64,000 nt of DNA, taken from the NCBI GenBank assembly GCA_004352715.1, contig SCFE01000080.1, positions 1,505,132-1,569,131 on the forward strand, in the 5' to 3' direction. Position 1 is the stretch's first letter. Each line of letters opens with the position of its first letter. The stretch is from Hofstenia miamia (lineage: Eukaryota > Xenacoelomorpha > Acoela). A program made the position numbers and the translations under genes. The notes beneath the pieces are model-generated. The model had not been told where the DNA came from, made no database searches, and was given only the letters and a program-made list of their open reading frames with translations. Of the stretch, positions 47,503 to 58,549 are shown piece by piece.

Positions 47503-48099
47503 ATAACACTATCTCATTTAATATGCCTTCAAAAACACGAAAAGCTTATTTGGCCCAAACTGGGCGCTCATAGAAAATGGCACGGTATTATGATATTGCA
47601 CTGACGGTTGCTATTAATTTATTTGAATTCAACTCATATGAATTTGAAAAACCGCATTGCAGTACCTCATTGCAAACAAAAATTGTGAAAAAATATTATT
47701 TCACAACTTAATTTTGTATTATTATGCCCTTAATATCAGTTTTGTTGTTGAAAATAGAATTGACGCACGTGAATGCCTTAAAAAAGAAATTTCAATGAAA
47801 TAGCTTTAGATGAATATCACACATTTTAGATTAATTTTACGGCAGTTTTTTTAATAAGGAATTGAATTGTGAGACGTTTCTCAATGGTAAACAATTCAAA
47901 TCAACATGAAATGAAAGAAAATTCAAGAAAAAAAATTTTTTATATATATACTTGAAAAAAATTTGCTAGCTACAGCAGACCATTATGTTACACCTGTACC
48001 ATTATTTGTGTGGTGCAATACAACGGACCAATATATGTGAAAGTCAAGTTGCAATGGACCATTATATGTATATATATATATATATAATATATACATATA
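47503..48099. other. Non-coding, with a short (TA)n
   Basis: AT-rich sequence. Around 47975-48065 the words ACCATTAT and ACGGACCAATATATG recur in a loosely repeated pattern before a (TA)n at about 48065-48096. No gene is supported. Confidence 0.4.
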
Positions 48100-48477
48100 T
48101 TGCCTATTCCGACTACGAGTTATTTCGTTTGGAAGTCGCTCACACCAGCGAGACTTTTTTGTCCTAGTCGCTAGGCGCCAGCATCAATTGAAAACAATCA
48201 GCATATTTATAAATGATTTTCATAGCACAAGTTCATTTAAAGGTATCATCATTTTTAAAACAAATTAAAAAATTCTCCAATTGAAGGAGATTTGTGGTTC
48301 AGACGATAAAGAATTATTGAAAAAGGGGGTAATTAACTAAATTAACCATATGGCGAGATGAAATTCATTTTTGTTTTCCTAAGAAATCTGAGTAGAGCAT
48401 AAAACGTTGAGGAATTATTGATGATGTTATTCATAGAAGTAAAGGGTATCTCATTCTTCTACATTGATCGACTAAAT
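48100..48477 (-). mobile_element. Inverted second copy of the LINE 3' end
   Basis: 48190-48477 is a near-identical reverse complement of 46143-46430. It covers the last 45 or so codons (with the same MNFISPYG ending) and the 3' UTR. Beyond that, 48100-48189 reads on the minus strand as a 3' tail with CTAGCGACTAGGAC and GAGCGACTTCCAAACG and ends in (TA)n. The far end of the match, about 48477, is probably the 5'-truncation point of this insertion. Confidence 0.75.
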
Positions 48478-48919
48478 GTATATTAAAATAGAAATTTGGA
48501 TTATTTTGAGGAATTCAATTGCGAAAGGCGCGTTTACATTTGTGCGTCAAGAGGAAAGTTGAACATAAAATATATTCCGTTCCTCTCCTCCGTGCGCTTT
48601 CACTTTCAATTTTGTGGGGTGTTTACATTAGGAATCCATTGAAATCGTCAAACGAATTAAATATGATGAACAAATGTAAACACTACCAAATTATGCCCTT
48701 ATAAGTTGATAATCGACTTCTTCAGCAGATACTGACTTCAGAGAATCATGTACTGCGAGATATTTTGCTTCAACGCTCATATTACGGAGAGAGTTGACTG
48801 AGTTGAAGGCTCCCTGGAGTAATCAAAACTGACTCGAAATGAGAGCTTTCTTTATTTCCATATCGGCTTCTTCGTGAAATGAAAATCTAGTATTTTTATA
48901 GCTTAAAAAGTTTACTATT
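48478..48919. other. Non-coding, nothing recognised
   Basis: Spacer with no supported feature. Confidence 0.4.
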
Positions 48920-50039
48920 ATTATTCTTACTTCTCACAGCTTCATGCTGGTATCCCTCTCAGCTCGGGGAACTCACCAGTTCCCATGGAGTCTGAGAGCT
49001 TTCCTCACGACTCTAGCTGTTCCTAACAATGCTGCCTTCNNNNNNNNNNNNNNNNNNNNNNNNNNNNNNNNNNNNNNNNNNNNNNNNNNNNNNNNNNNNN
49101 NNNNNNNNNNNNNNNNNNNNNNNNNNNNNNNNNNNNNNNNNNNNNNNNNNNNNNNNNNNNNNNNNNNNNNNNNNNNNNNNNNNNNNNNNNNNNNNNNNNN
49201 NNNNNNNNNNNNNNNNNNNNNNNNNNNNNNNNNNNNNNNNNNNNNNNNNNNNNNNNNNNNNNNNNNNNNNNNNNNNNNNNNNNNNNNNNNNNNNNNNNNN
49301 NNNNNNNNNNNNNNNNNNNNNNNNNNNNNNNNNNNNNNNNNNNNNNNNNNNNNNNNNNNNNNNNNNNNNNNNNNNNNNNNNNNNNNNNNNNNNNNNNNNN
49401 NNNNNNNNNNNNNNNNNNNNNNNNNNNNNNNNNNNNNNNNNNNNNNNNNNNNNNNNNNNNNNNNNNNNNNNNNNNNNNNNNNNNNNNNNNNNNNNNNNNN
49501 NNNNNNNNNNNNNNNNNNNNNNNNNNNNNNNNNNNNNNNNNNNNNNNNNNNNNNNNNNNNNNNNNNNNNNNNNNNNNNNNNNNNNNNNNNNNNNNNNNNN
49601 NNNNNNNNNNNNNNNNNNNNNNNNNNNNNNNNNNNNNNNNNNNNNNNNNNNNNNNNNNNNNNNNNNNNNNNNNNNNNNNNNNNNNNNNNNNNNNNNNNNN
49701 NNNNNNNNNNNNNNNNNNNNNNNNNNNNNNNNNNNNNNNNNNNNNNNNNNNNNNNNNNNNNNNNNNNNNNNNNNNNNNNNNNNNNNNNNNNNNNNNNNNN
49801 NNNNNNNNNNNNNNNNNNNNNNNNNNNNNNNNNNNNNNNNNNNNNNNNNNNNNNNNNNNNNNNNNNNNNNNNNNNNNNNNNNNNNNNNNNNNNNNNNNNN
49901 NNNNNNNNNNNNNNNNNNNNNNNNNNNNNNNNNNNNNNNNNNNNNNNNNNNNNNNNNNNNNNNNNNNNNNNNNNNNNNNNNNNNNNNNNNNNNNNNNNNN
50001 NNNNNNNNNNNNNNNNNNNNNNNNNNNNNNNNNNNNNNN
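48920..50039 (-). pseudogene. Possible retroelement fragment entering a 1000-N gap
   Basis: Just before N (49040-50039, exactly 1000) the minus strand reads KAALLGTARVVRKALRLHGN, followed by a stop. An L-G-T-A-R/H-x-x-R-K-x-L block is common at the C-termini of some invertebrate LINE proteins, and this patch is GC-richer than its surroundings. Only about 30 codons are visible, so the call is weak. The rest would lie in the gap. Confidence 0.3.
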
Positions 50040-51116
50040 GTCTACTGCAACAGATTAGGAATACTTCTGTCTCGAAGAGATTCTTTATCGGATTGAATAA
50101 TAAACATGAATAATCCAGACTTAACAAATGTTCAATAATTCTTTTTAAACCGTTGTCCATTATTTCAATAGTGACAATCCGAAATGAGGTAGATAAATGA
50201 CAACCATATACATTTTGAAAAATGCTTGAAGTGAATACCTTAACTTTGATTTTATGGATGATCGCATTTCATTCATAACATTAAAATATTGTGTCATTGA
50301 TCATTAAAGCAGGAACTCTGAGCAGAGTCACTCATCAAATGTTTCCAAAAAATAGTCTATCATTATTACTAGTAATATATCATTCGACCCCAAACTAACC
50401 AAAATTCTTTGTAATATTATTAGGTGTACGTATTATTGAAAGATTGAAATAGCTTTAAACGCTATAACTGCGTATCTAAAATTTGTAAACACCACGGCAA
50501 AAAAATTAGTAATATTCACTGTTGATTTGTACAATATAAAATACTGTTTTCAATTTCAAATAGGTTTTATTTGCATTGGTTTTGACGCTAAGTACGTATG
50601 CATAAATTAACATTTACAAACAATTACAATTAGTAACCTGGGTTATCGAAAATTTAAATGAATAGTCAGAATTATAAAATTTAAAACCTCGCCATTTAAA
50701 GTAATCGTGTCTTTTGTATAACTATAAAAGTATTTATTAATATCGTTTTTAAATACGTTTAATTTATTAATTTGTTTTATATAGATATAAGAAAATTATT
50801 CCACACATGTATTGATGTGTTGAGAAATTGATTTTTCATTTTCTTGTTATATTTAAGGGACATAATTTTTTAGAGGACTGTTATAATGTCTATGCAATAC
50901 TTTGGAAGATTTTAAAGAAAGTAGTTAACACATTTTTATAAATAATACACTATGAATTTAGAAAAGATTTTGTTAAATTTCTTATTTCTGGATGTTTGTT
51001 ATATAAATGATTATCAGCTATTTTCATAGCTCAGTATATTTGCACATTGAATTTTACAAAAATTGTTGATTTCTGTCTGTATACAGTATGTTTCCATAGT
51101 TAAAGAGACTTAACAG
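50040..51116. other. Non-coding, nothing recognised
   Basis: AT-rich sequence after the gap. No supported gene, RNA or repeat. Confidence 0.45.
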
Positions 51117-53592
51117 GGCGTCCGCGTATTTCAACTTATCAATTTCCAGGCAATTCAAGGCAGTTCCAGGCAGTAATATTGTGACCTTAAATTCTAATTT
51201 CGAACCAACTCCAGACTGAAATTAACACAAATAACACTAGTGCATGAAATTTCGACCACGAGAAAGACATTTGCTTATCAAACAGATATAACCACATAAT
51301 ACATAAACAGTTTTCCTTATTGCAATCACGTAAATAATCATTTTCGACACACAAATGTATTGAATCATATTTTGCATATTAAAAATATCATTAGATATGT
51401 ACAATTGATACAATTCAAATCATCCAAAACAATCGTTGACAAACAGACTAGTTAATATTTTGTAAATCACTATAGTATCTATGTGTATCTAAAAACATTT
51501 TTGTTAGAGAAAAGCCAATGTTATTGAAGTAGCCAAAAGGATGGAACATTTATTGAGTACAAAGGTCCTAAACTCTGTCACTTTTATTAGTAAATTCGAT
51601 AACCAAAAAATTAATGATTTGTTTCAGTTTCGAAAATTAGATGTGGTACCAGGAAACGAGAATTTCAGATTCATTGCCGAAAAACGATTTTTTCAACCGA
51701 AAACTGCAAAATTGTTAACATGCTTGATATGTTGGAAGAGAAAGATGTTTTGAAATATCATACTGAATGGTTCGTATGTGCAGATAAGTGTAGTCCTTTC
51801 TGTAATCCTATATTTACACAATATCATGGAAAATTACATCCTTATAATATATTGTAAAAACATTCACCAACACGCTCAAAACGGAATAGCAAAAATTATG
51901 GAAACATTTCAATTTGCAATTTTGTTATCGATCTCAATTCAAATAAAAATGTGTAGAAATGACATTAAAAATACTGTAGATTTCTAGTTCTAGATGTGAT
52001 TGGAGTTATACTTGTACAATTTTTATGTAACGTTCACAACATATGAGGCTTTGGTTAGTATAAAATTTGGTATCATTATTTAACCAGTGCCTTTTAAATA
52101 AATTTCATGCTTGATTAAATGATTATTGAAACATGGATTATAGAAATGTGAAAACCTTAAATTAAATTATTTTCATAAAATAAAATTACAAATTTGTGCT
52201 CGGTAATTTTATGAGGCTACTTGTAAAGTTCCAAAGACCAGTTTTTGGATAGACTACCCATGTCGAACACAAAGTTTAGAGTAAATTGCTCAGCAAATGC
52301 TGGGCACAAAAATTTCGCGCAAAGCTGCAGCCATAAAGCGTCGCAATCTGGTAGGATTTTGAAATGTAAATGAAGAAGTCACCCCTCAAACTTAGGGGTG
52401 CCTTCAGAATTGTTTATAATTTTTCAGCGCGTGAGTTATGGCAATTTAAACTGATTTTGAATAAACCATAATAATTCCTGAAACATTTGGAGACAAACAA
52501 CAAAAACTTTGTCAATATAGAATGACTAAAAGCAATGTAAAAAATAGGAAAATCACTAATTTTACTTAGACTACATAAATTATAAATTTTCAAGTAGTAC
52601 TCAAGCTGTTTTTGTTAGTGGTGATTGCTAATGGAAAAACTTCAAATCGAATGATATGGAAAACTTCTTAAACTTTAAAACAGCTTTAATAACCATTTCT
52701 CGTATCATGATACCATGTAAAATAAGTATTTCTAAAAAGCTATAAAGTATAACGCCTAGTGCTGGTGTGCTTCCTAGTTAGGCTGACCATCTTCTATAGG
52801 CAAAATTAAACAACATACTGTGATAGAGTTAAAAAATCTCATTATAGCTGTTGTGAAAGTGATGAGGGAGAAATCACGTCAAAGTGTCTATATAATAGTT
52901 TGTGATATCAAGCTTTGCTTAGCAAGATGGGTTATATCTGCAATTCCCAATGTTTGCCCTGCCTTTATTTATTGGTCCAGTAATATATTTGATTAACTAA
53001 AATTTAGGTAGATTATCACAACGTATTTACAATGGCATAACATAAATTCGTACAGTAGAAAGCCAGAAAAGACATACCCTTGGGCTAGCAGTATTTGGTG
53101 ACAGTTTGTCGCAATCAAATAATGTGCTAGACGTAAAAATTGAAAGGGCTAAAAGTGCTAAATACTGCAACTATCAATATGAACTGTGTCTTGTCACAAT
53201 TATTCATAAAAATATGAAATATTTTATTTATAAATTCCCTACACAAAGTATGAAATGCCAACCAGCTCCTAAAACCCTAATAGCAAACAAAATGTTTAAA
53301 TTTGGTGTTGAAACACGGAGTTTTTAGTTCAAATTTAGATAAATTGTGTTAATAGGCCAACGTTGGGGATATTTGGGTTAAAGCATGTTACAGACAATAA
53401 GTAAGTGCAATGGTTGATGCAGCCACTAATGAAATATGTATGAAACTAACATTAACACAAAGTCAAGTTGACTTTATGTAACCGCAAGAATGAATACATT
53501 TAGACAAAATAATAAATTGGACACAATAAAAAATAGAATTTCCAGGCAGTTTAAGGCTGTTCCAGATTTCCAGGCAGCGCGGACACCCTGCT
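51117..53592. mobile_element. Candidate hAT-like element, inverted termini
   Basis: The left end CAGGGCGTCCGCG (from about 51116) and the inverted right end CAGGGTGTCCGCG (to about 53592) match at 12 of 13 positions. Both are followed by several copies of TTCCAGGCA-like words, a typical subterminal repeat layout. The interior (about 2.4 kb) is AT-rich with only short ORFs (for example 51541-51753 and 53106-53327) that show no transposase character. The flanking 8-mers do not match, so these could instead be two separate solo ends. CAGGG ends are common among hAT elements. Confidence 0.5.
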
Positions 53593-54849
53593 TATTATTA
53601 CATTTTGAATTAACTGAATTTTGCTATTGAGATATATTGCTCAGAGCCTTTATAGACAGCCATTTTCCTAACTCTACTTATTTGTTTTGAAAAATTAAGT
53701 TAAGAATTTATGCCTAAATATTTAAGTCAAAGAAAGAGGGTACACTAGGTGATATTACATTCCTAAGGCCCTTCTGATACCTTTTTTCAGAAGAGCATTA
53801 AAAAAAATTGTGTCGTATACTGATTAATTTCAAACTATATTATTGAAATATTAGGACTAAAACTAGCCAAATATAAGAATTTTTATAAAGGAGATAAAAT
53901 TCAATTAGTACACCAATACTACGGTTGAATGAAATTACGTGTCACTGTGGCCGGTAAGCTTAAAAATTACCTATTTCCCAAGAAAATTAAATAATAGTAA
54001 TTCGATATTTTCAAAACGAAATAACATATCTATATATATTTAGCTTATTTTACTGTATATGAGCATTACATCTGAGTAAAACAATTGGACTATCATAACT
54101 ATACTGCTATCTTGTAATAATTCACTATCAAAGAGGTTTATTTAAGTTTCTCAACAAAATCAGAACAATAATATTTTAAACCTGCGCAAGGTGGGTTTTA
54201 ACTGAATTTAGGTTGAAAAAAATGCCCCGGGAAAATTGTTTGTTGTTTTAGACTTATTGGACCTATAACAGCATTTCTAGACATATTAGAAAATATTTCA
54301 TCGGTATCTTTTCGAATATGACGTCATAATTCAAATGACGGCGATTTAAACCTTAACATAGTAATAACTTTAAATTTAAGCATCATAGAGCTACCAAATA
54401 TATTACAAACAGATAGGAAACCACCCTCAAAGTATCCAAAAATCTTAGTTTTAAACATTGAAGTGCTTTATTTCCGATTTTTTACATTACATACAGTTAC
54501 AAATGTTTGAAAAGTCGCTATATTGATCTCAATTTTTATTAGGCTGTAACAAAAAGGTAGAAGCCCAATTTTTATATAGAAATAAACGAGAAAACACATC
54601 CTTCACGTACTTTGCATAAAAAGTATAAAGAGATAGAATGAAAAAAGGTTCAAACATGCTTCGAATTTTGTCCCTTACAGCACTTAATAATTTTGACATA
54701 TACCTGGGATGGTTAATTTGCACTTTGTATTTTGTCTATATTGCCTCGAAATCAGTATGCGCAGTTTCGAGTCCTTTTCACTCAATCTTCATTATGCACT
54801 TGACAAAAGTCATCAATATGAAAGAATATGGCATTTATCTTTGGAGTAG
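53593..54849. other. Non-coding, nothing recognised
   Basis: AT-rich sequence with no supported feature. Confidence 0.45.
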
Positions 54850-55330
54850 GCCTCTTTGAAGATCTGAATATGTGATGTGTGGTTGAGAGGATGACCATAA
54901 CATGAATGCACGACTTGCCTGAATGCTTTAATCACTGGAAATATGTCAAGCAATGGAGTGGGCACATTGATATCAACAAATTGAGCTTGTTAAGCGAGGT
55001 ATGACAGGAATTTCCATTGAATTGACCACAATGTAGAGCTTTCTGTGACACATGACAGCATTCGGGCCCCGTTAAGTGCGTTGGCCCACTCCCTCTCCAT
55101 AGCTTTGAATAAAAAGTTTACAGGACCGAATAACAAGTGGAGTTCCAGTGGTAAAAGATTGTCAATTACATGATCGTTGTTATCTCTCTTAAAAGCAGGT
55201 AAGTGTATGATGTTCCCAAAGTTCTTTGCACATTATTAGTATCACCTGACTTGACATAGATATTGTGATCTTTGATTAAAGATGGAAGAAAATAAAGAGA
55301 ATCACCAGCTGGTATTGATCACTTTCCATG
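54850..55330 (-). pseudogene. Relic of an unidentified repeated protein family
   Basis: The minus strand gives a protein-like chain in two alternating frames. KSGDTNNVQRTLGT (near 55250) shifts to HVIDNLLPLELHLLFGPVNF (near 55160) and KAMEREWANALNGAR. A shift to HCGQFNGNSCHTSLNKLNLL (near 55010) and a shift back to PTPLLDIFPVIKAFRQVVHS (near 54920) follow. This order (an ELHLL-x-G-x-V-N block, a W-A block, a G-G-Q-F-N-G-N-x-C block, a final F-x-x-V-V-x-S-C block) is one I associate with uncharacterised multicopy proteins in invertebrate genomes, probably carried by transposons. I cannot name the family. At least two frameshifts and one stop make it a pseudogene. Confidence 0.45.
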
Positions 55331-55923
55331 GTTCATAGTGCCATGATATAACAGAAATCGATGGTCACAGACATCCCTGATAGAATAAAAATTTGGATAA
55401 TATAGAGTAGGCCTACTATCAACGCTTCTATCTAGATAGGATTATTAAGTGGTAGAGTTTGGTTAAAGGTATCATTCCAATGTTTAAAACTATGGATTAC
55501 ACAATAAACTAATAGAAATGTTAGTAAAGACCCCAATTACCAACGCGGTTAATAGTGAATAATTAATAGAATTTATTTTGCCAATAACCTGTAATTCAGA
55601 ATACATATTCAAACTTTATTAATAAACCTGTAACAAATTCATCGATTTGAATCGGAAATCGTAAAAAACAATAAAAACAATTGATAAAACGATGCTATCG
55701 CATAATCATCGTCATAATTGTCCATATTTCTCTCCATCTAAATATTAAATAGTAAGTTGAAAAGACATTTTGGAAGAATCTAGAAAACTTAAATATTTTA
55801 CATTAAAACGGCTTCTATTTCAAGTAAGAACTTTGATGTCATTTCTTATTTTTCTCCGCATTCAGCTCGATAAATTTGTAATATTAGAAGAAACTAGTTT
55901 TCAAACCTCATCACGCAATAATA
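55331..55923. other. Non-coding, nothing recognised
   Basis: AT-rich spacer between the relic and the hAT-type element; no supported feature. Confidence 0.45.
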
Positions 55924-56597
55924 GAAAAAACTAGAGCTCTGCGAGTTCTGGAAACATTAAGAGATTTCGAGTCGGGTTGAGTCAACTCGAGTTTTGTTGA
56001 TTTCATATTGAATAGTGCAGTGTATGTTTGCTAAATTGAAAACAATAATACAATTTTCTAATTGACAAACCTTTCTCCAAAAAATATATTTCAGAGTAAT
56101 TGGGGTTGAACCATATTGTCTATCGAGTGATCGTTACTAACATCAAGATGTTAAAATTACGTTGGTAGCCTCTTTCTGGTGATTACATTGTTTTGAATCT
56201 TTTTAATAAGAGTTGAATTTTCTTTCGTAAAAATTATTTAAAACGTCATTAGCAATTGTTGCAATTTGGAGTTAGTAAACAAGCTTCACACTTTATTCAA
56301 GTTCTATTTGATAGGGTTCCTTTCTTGAAGTGAATGAAATCAGTATTGATTACTTAATGATGTATATATATACAAAAATTTATCAATTACAGATTTTAGC
56401 CAATTACAAATGTAACTGCTTAGAAAACAGTTGTTTATTAAATTGTGACTTTACAATTATGATATTGATAGGCCGTGTGCTTAGACAAAGCTCGATATTT
56501 GAAATCAAACTCGATTCGATTCAAATTTACTGAGACTGACTCGACTCGACTTGACGTGAATAAAAAATATCCCGACTCACAGGGCCCTAGAAAAAAA
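55924..56597. mobile_element. Non-autonomous hAT element with 8 bp duplication
   Basis: The 658-base element 55932-56589 starts TAGAGCTCTGCGAGT and, inverted, ends TAGGGCCCTGTGAGT. It is flanked by GAAAAAAC (55924-55931) and GAAAAAAA (56590-56597), a 7-of-8 match at the length expected for hAT. GAGTCG/CGACTC words repeat in the first and last 70 bases, as hAT subterminal repeats do. The interior does not encode a transposase, so an autonomous relative must have moved it. The flanks are A-rich, so some of the match could be chance. Confidence 0.75.
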
Positions 56598-56936
56598 GCG
56601 TTTAAAACGTTTAATAATACAAAAGGTTTTTACCGATTCCCATCAAATTCATAATGAGTACTTAGATCTTATAGTTGAATAATTGGAAAAGAACAGAGTT
56701 TGTAAACAAATTGGAAATTCCTGAACAGTACAAACTGTTTATAATGGCACATTCGTTAGGATAAAAGTTGAGTGACGGTAACAAATATGTTTAAGTTAAA
56801 GAGGTTTTAGTGTATTCTAAAATTTAAAACGTGCGAGTAGGTGTAACAGAAAAGTCAGAATTGAAAGATTTTAACTAAAAAAATACATTCAACACATAAC
56901 ACAACACAAATTTCTCAAGAGTGTAATATTTTATAA

Positions 56937-56942
56937 TTTATT
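56937..56942 (-). terminator. Poly(A) signal overlapping the protease stop codon
   Basis: AATAAA (56942-56937 on the minus strand) overlaps the last Lys codon and the TAA stop of the CAAX protease. A GT-rich stretch (GTGTTGTGTTATGTGTTG) follows some 30-45 bases later, the usual place for the downstream element. If used, the 3' UTR would be about 15-25 bases. Confidence 0.5.
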
Positions 56943-58549
56943 TATGCTTTTTACCAAAAGCTTCCAAAGCTCTCAAACGATCTAACAATGGTGGATGACT
57001 ATAATGGATGGCAGAGTACAACCAATCATTATAAGGGAAACTAAGATTATCAACATGCAACTTCAACAGCGCTTTCTTCAAATTTTCAACACCGTCGGTT
57101 AGCTTTCCCTCATTTGTCAGCTTCACAACGAAACCATCGGCTTGAAGTTCGAATCTACGAGAACAATAAGTAATGATACAGTTCAATAATTCTTCATATG
57201 GCTGGAAAATGAACTGAAAAATGATAAATAGCCCAATCAGTGTTGGCTTGCTATTCATAAAACCAAACGCTTCATAAATGGCATCATTTTTGTACAACAA
57301 AGCGAAAACTAGAAAATTGATAAGTATGTTGAATTGCATGAATACAAAATTTTTTGGAACATGCCATAACTTCCAATGACCTAGCTCGTGTCCGAGAACT
57401 GCAAGGACCTCAGGATCTGAGCAGCCCTTCTTTTTCTTAACTTCTACCTCTTCTATTAACTTTGACTGATCTGCCTCATCAGTTGGTGGAAAGTTCAGTA
57501 ACAGCGTATCAAAGAGCACGATGCGTTTTTTAATTAAACCAATAAAGTACGCGTTACTATGCGCTGAACGTTTGGAACCTTCGACTACAAACATTTCAGA
57601 TAAAGGAAAATTAACGGAATCAGTTAATGTTTGAATTGATGTACGTAATGGGGACTCTGGTAGTGGCACATATTTATCGAAGAGCGGTGCTATGTATGGT
57701 GGATAGATTGTAATAATAGCAATTGAAATAACCAAGACAAACAACCAGGCGTAGATAAAGAAAAAGTCCCCTCCTTTTTGAATGATAACAATAAGCAAAG
57801 CGATAAGAGGAAGCATGATAATCTGAAGAACAATGAATTTCTTAATCATGTCCCAAATAAAGAATCGAAACGTCTGTTTATTAAAACCATGCTTTTCTTC
57901 AATTACAAAAGTACTATAAACACTCCAAGGAAATCCAGTAACTAAACTGTAAAATGAGGACAAAAGCAAAAACACCATGGAATTTAAGATTTCATTTTCG
58001 TATCCCAGATCCTTAAACAGATTATTCGTTGCATACCAAACAATTGGAATTAAATCAAAGCACAGAATAACTGTTATCTCTATTTGTGAATACAAACCAT
58101 GCCAAAACGAATAACGCGCTTTGTCTAAAGCATATGCACGTGCTTTTTCCATGGTTTCTTCATCCACAATTCCAATAAGTTCTGGTGGAACTTTTGTGTT
58201 TTTCTTTGTGACCACATACTGCCTCCAAGAAACATAGGTATCCCAAAAATACACCAGCCATTGGAAGACAATGACAGAAGTAAAAATTGCCAATGGAATG
58301 TCCATAACTGAAACAAAAAGCAATATAGGTTAAAAATTCAGTGCATAGAAATTAAATTATTCTCATCAATATTATTAAAAATGTTTAAGCTTAATAATAA
58401 ATTCACCTTTTCTGCAAATTTATAAATAACCAGGAGTGATAAAAAATGCAGTATTGCTCTCGAGTCAAATATTACAATCATTTATTATTGGGATGAATCC
58501 GCGAGGAATTAATGACAAAAAACTTACCGCTTAGCGCCACTGGAAACAT
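56938..58549 (-). CDS. ZMPSTE24: CAAX prenyl protease 1 (ZMPSTE24/Ste24 type)
   Basis: Integral membrane zinc metalloprotease of the ER and inner nuclear membrane. The family clips the C-terminal tripeptide of farnesylated CAAX proteins and, where lamin A exists, makes a second cut. Exon 1 (58549-58528) encodes MFPVALS and the first base of a Val codon; its donor is GCG|gtaagt. Exon 2 (58307-56938) follows ctttttgtttcag and runs to the stop, giving 463 aa (vertebrate proteins are about 475). Visible features: VPPELIG near 47-53, FVIEEKHGFNKQT near 141-153, YPPYIAPLFDKY near 209-220, EGSKRSAHSNAYF near 250-262, the zinc motif HELGH at 314-318, and the third ligand region FELQAD at 393-398. About seven hydrophobic segments are present. 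The C-terminus KKHK fits a dilysine ER retrieval signal. Almost the whole protein in one exon is unusual for this gene. Confidence 0.95.

Noticed and set aside
48944-50160. Long ORFs on both strands across 49040-50039
   Set aside because: About 1000 bases of each are N. Only the short minus-strand LINE-like patch before the gap has any character.
58306-58323. Upstream Met giving MLFVSV before the protease coding region
   Set aside because: Those bases are the ctttttgtttcag splice acceptor. Splicing to the exon ending at 58528 gives an in-frame MFPVALS start.
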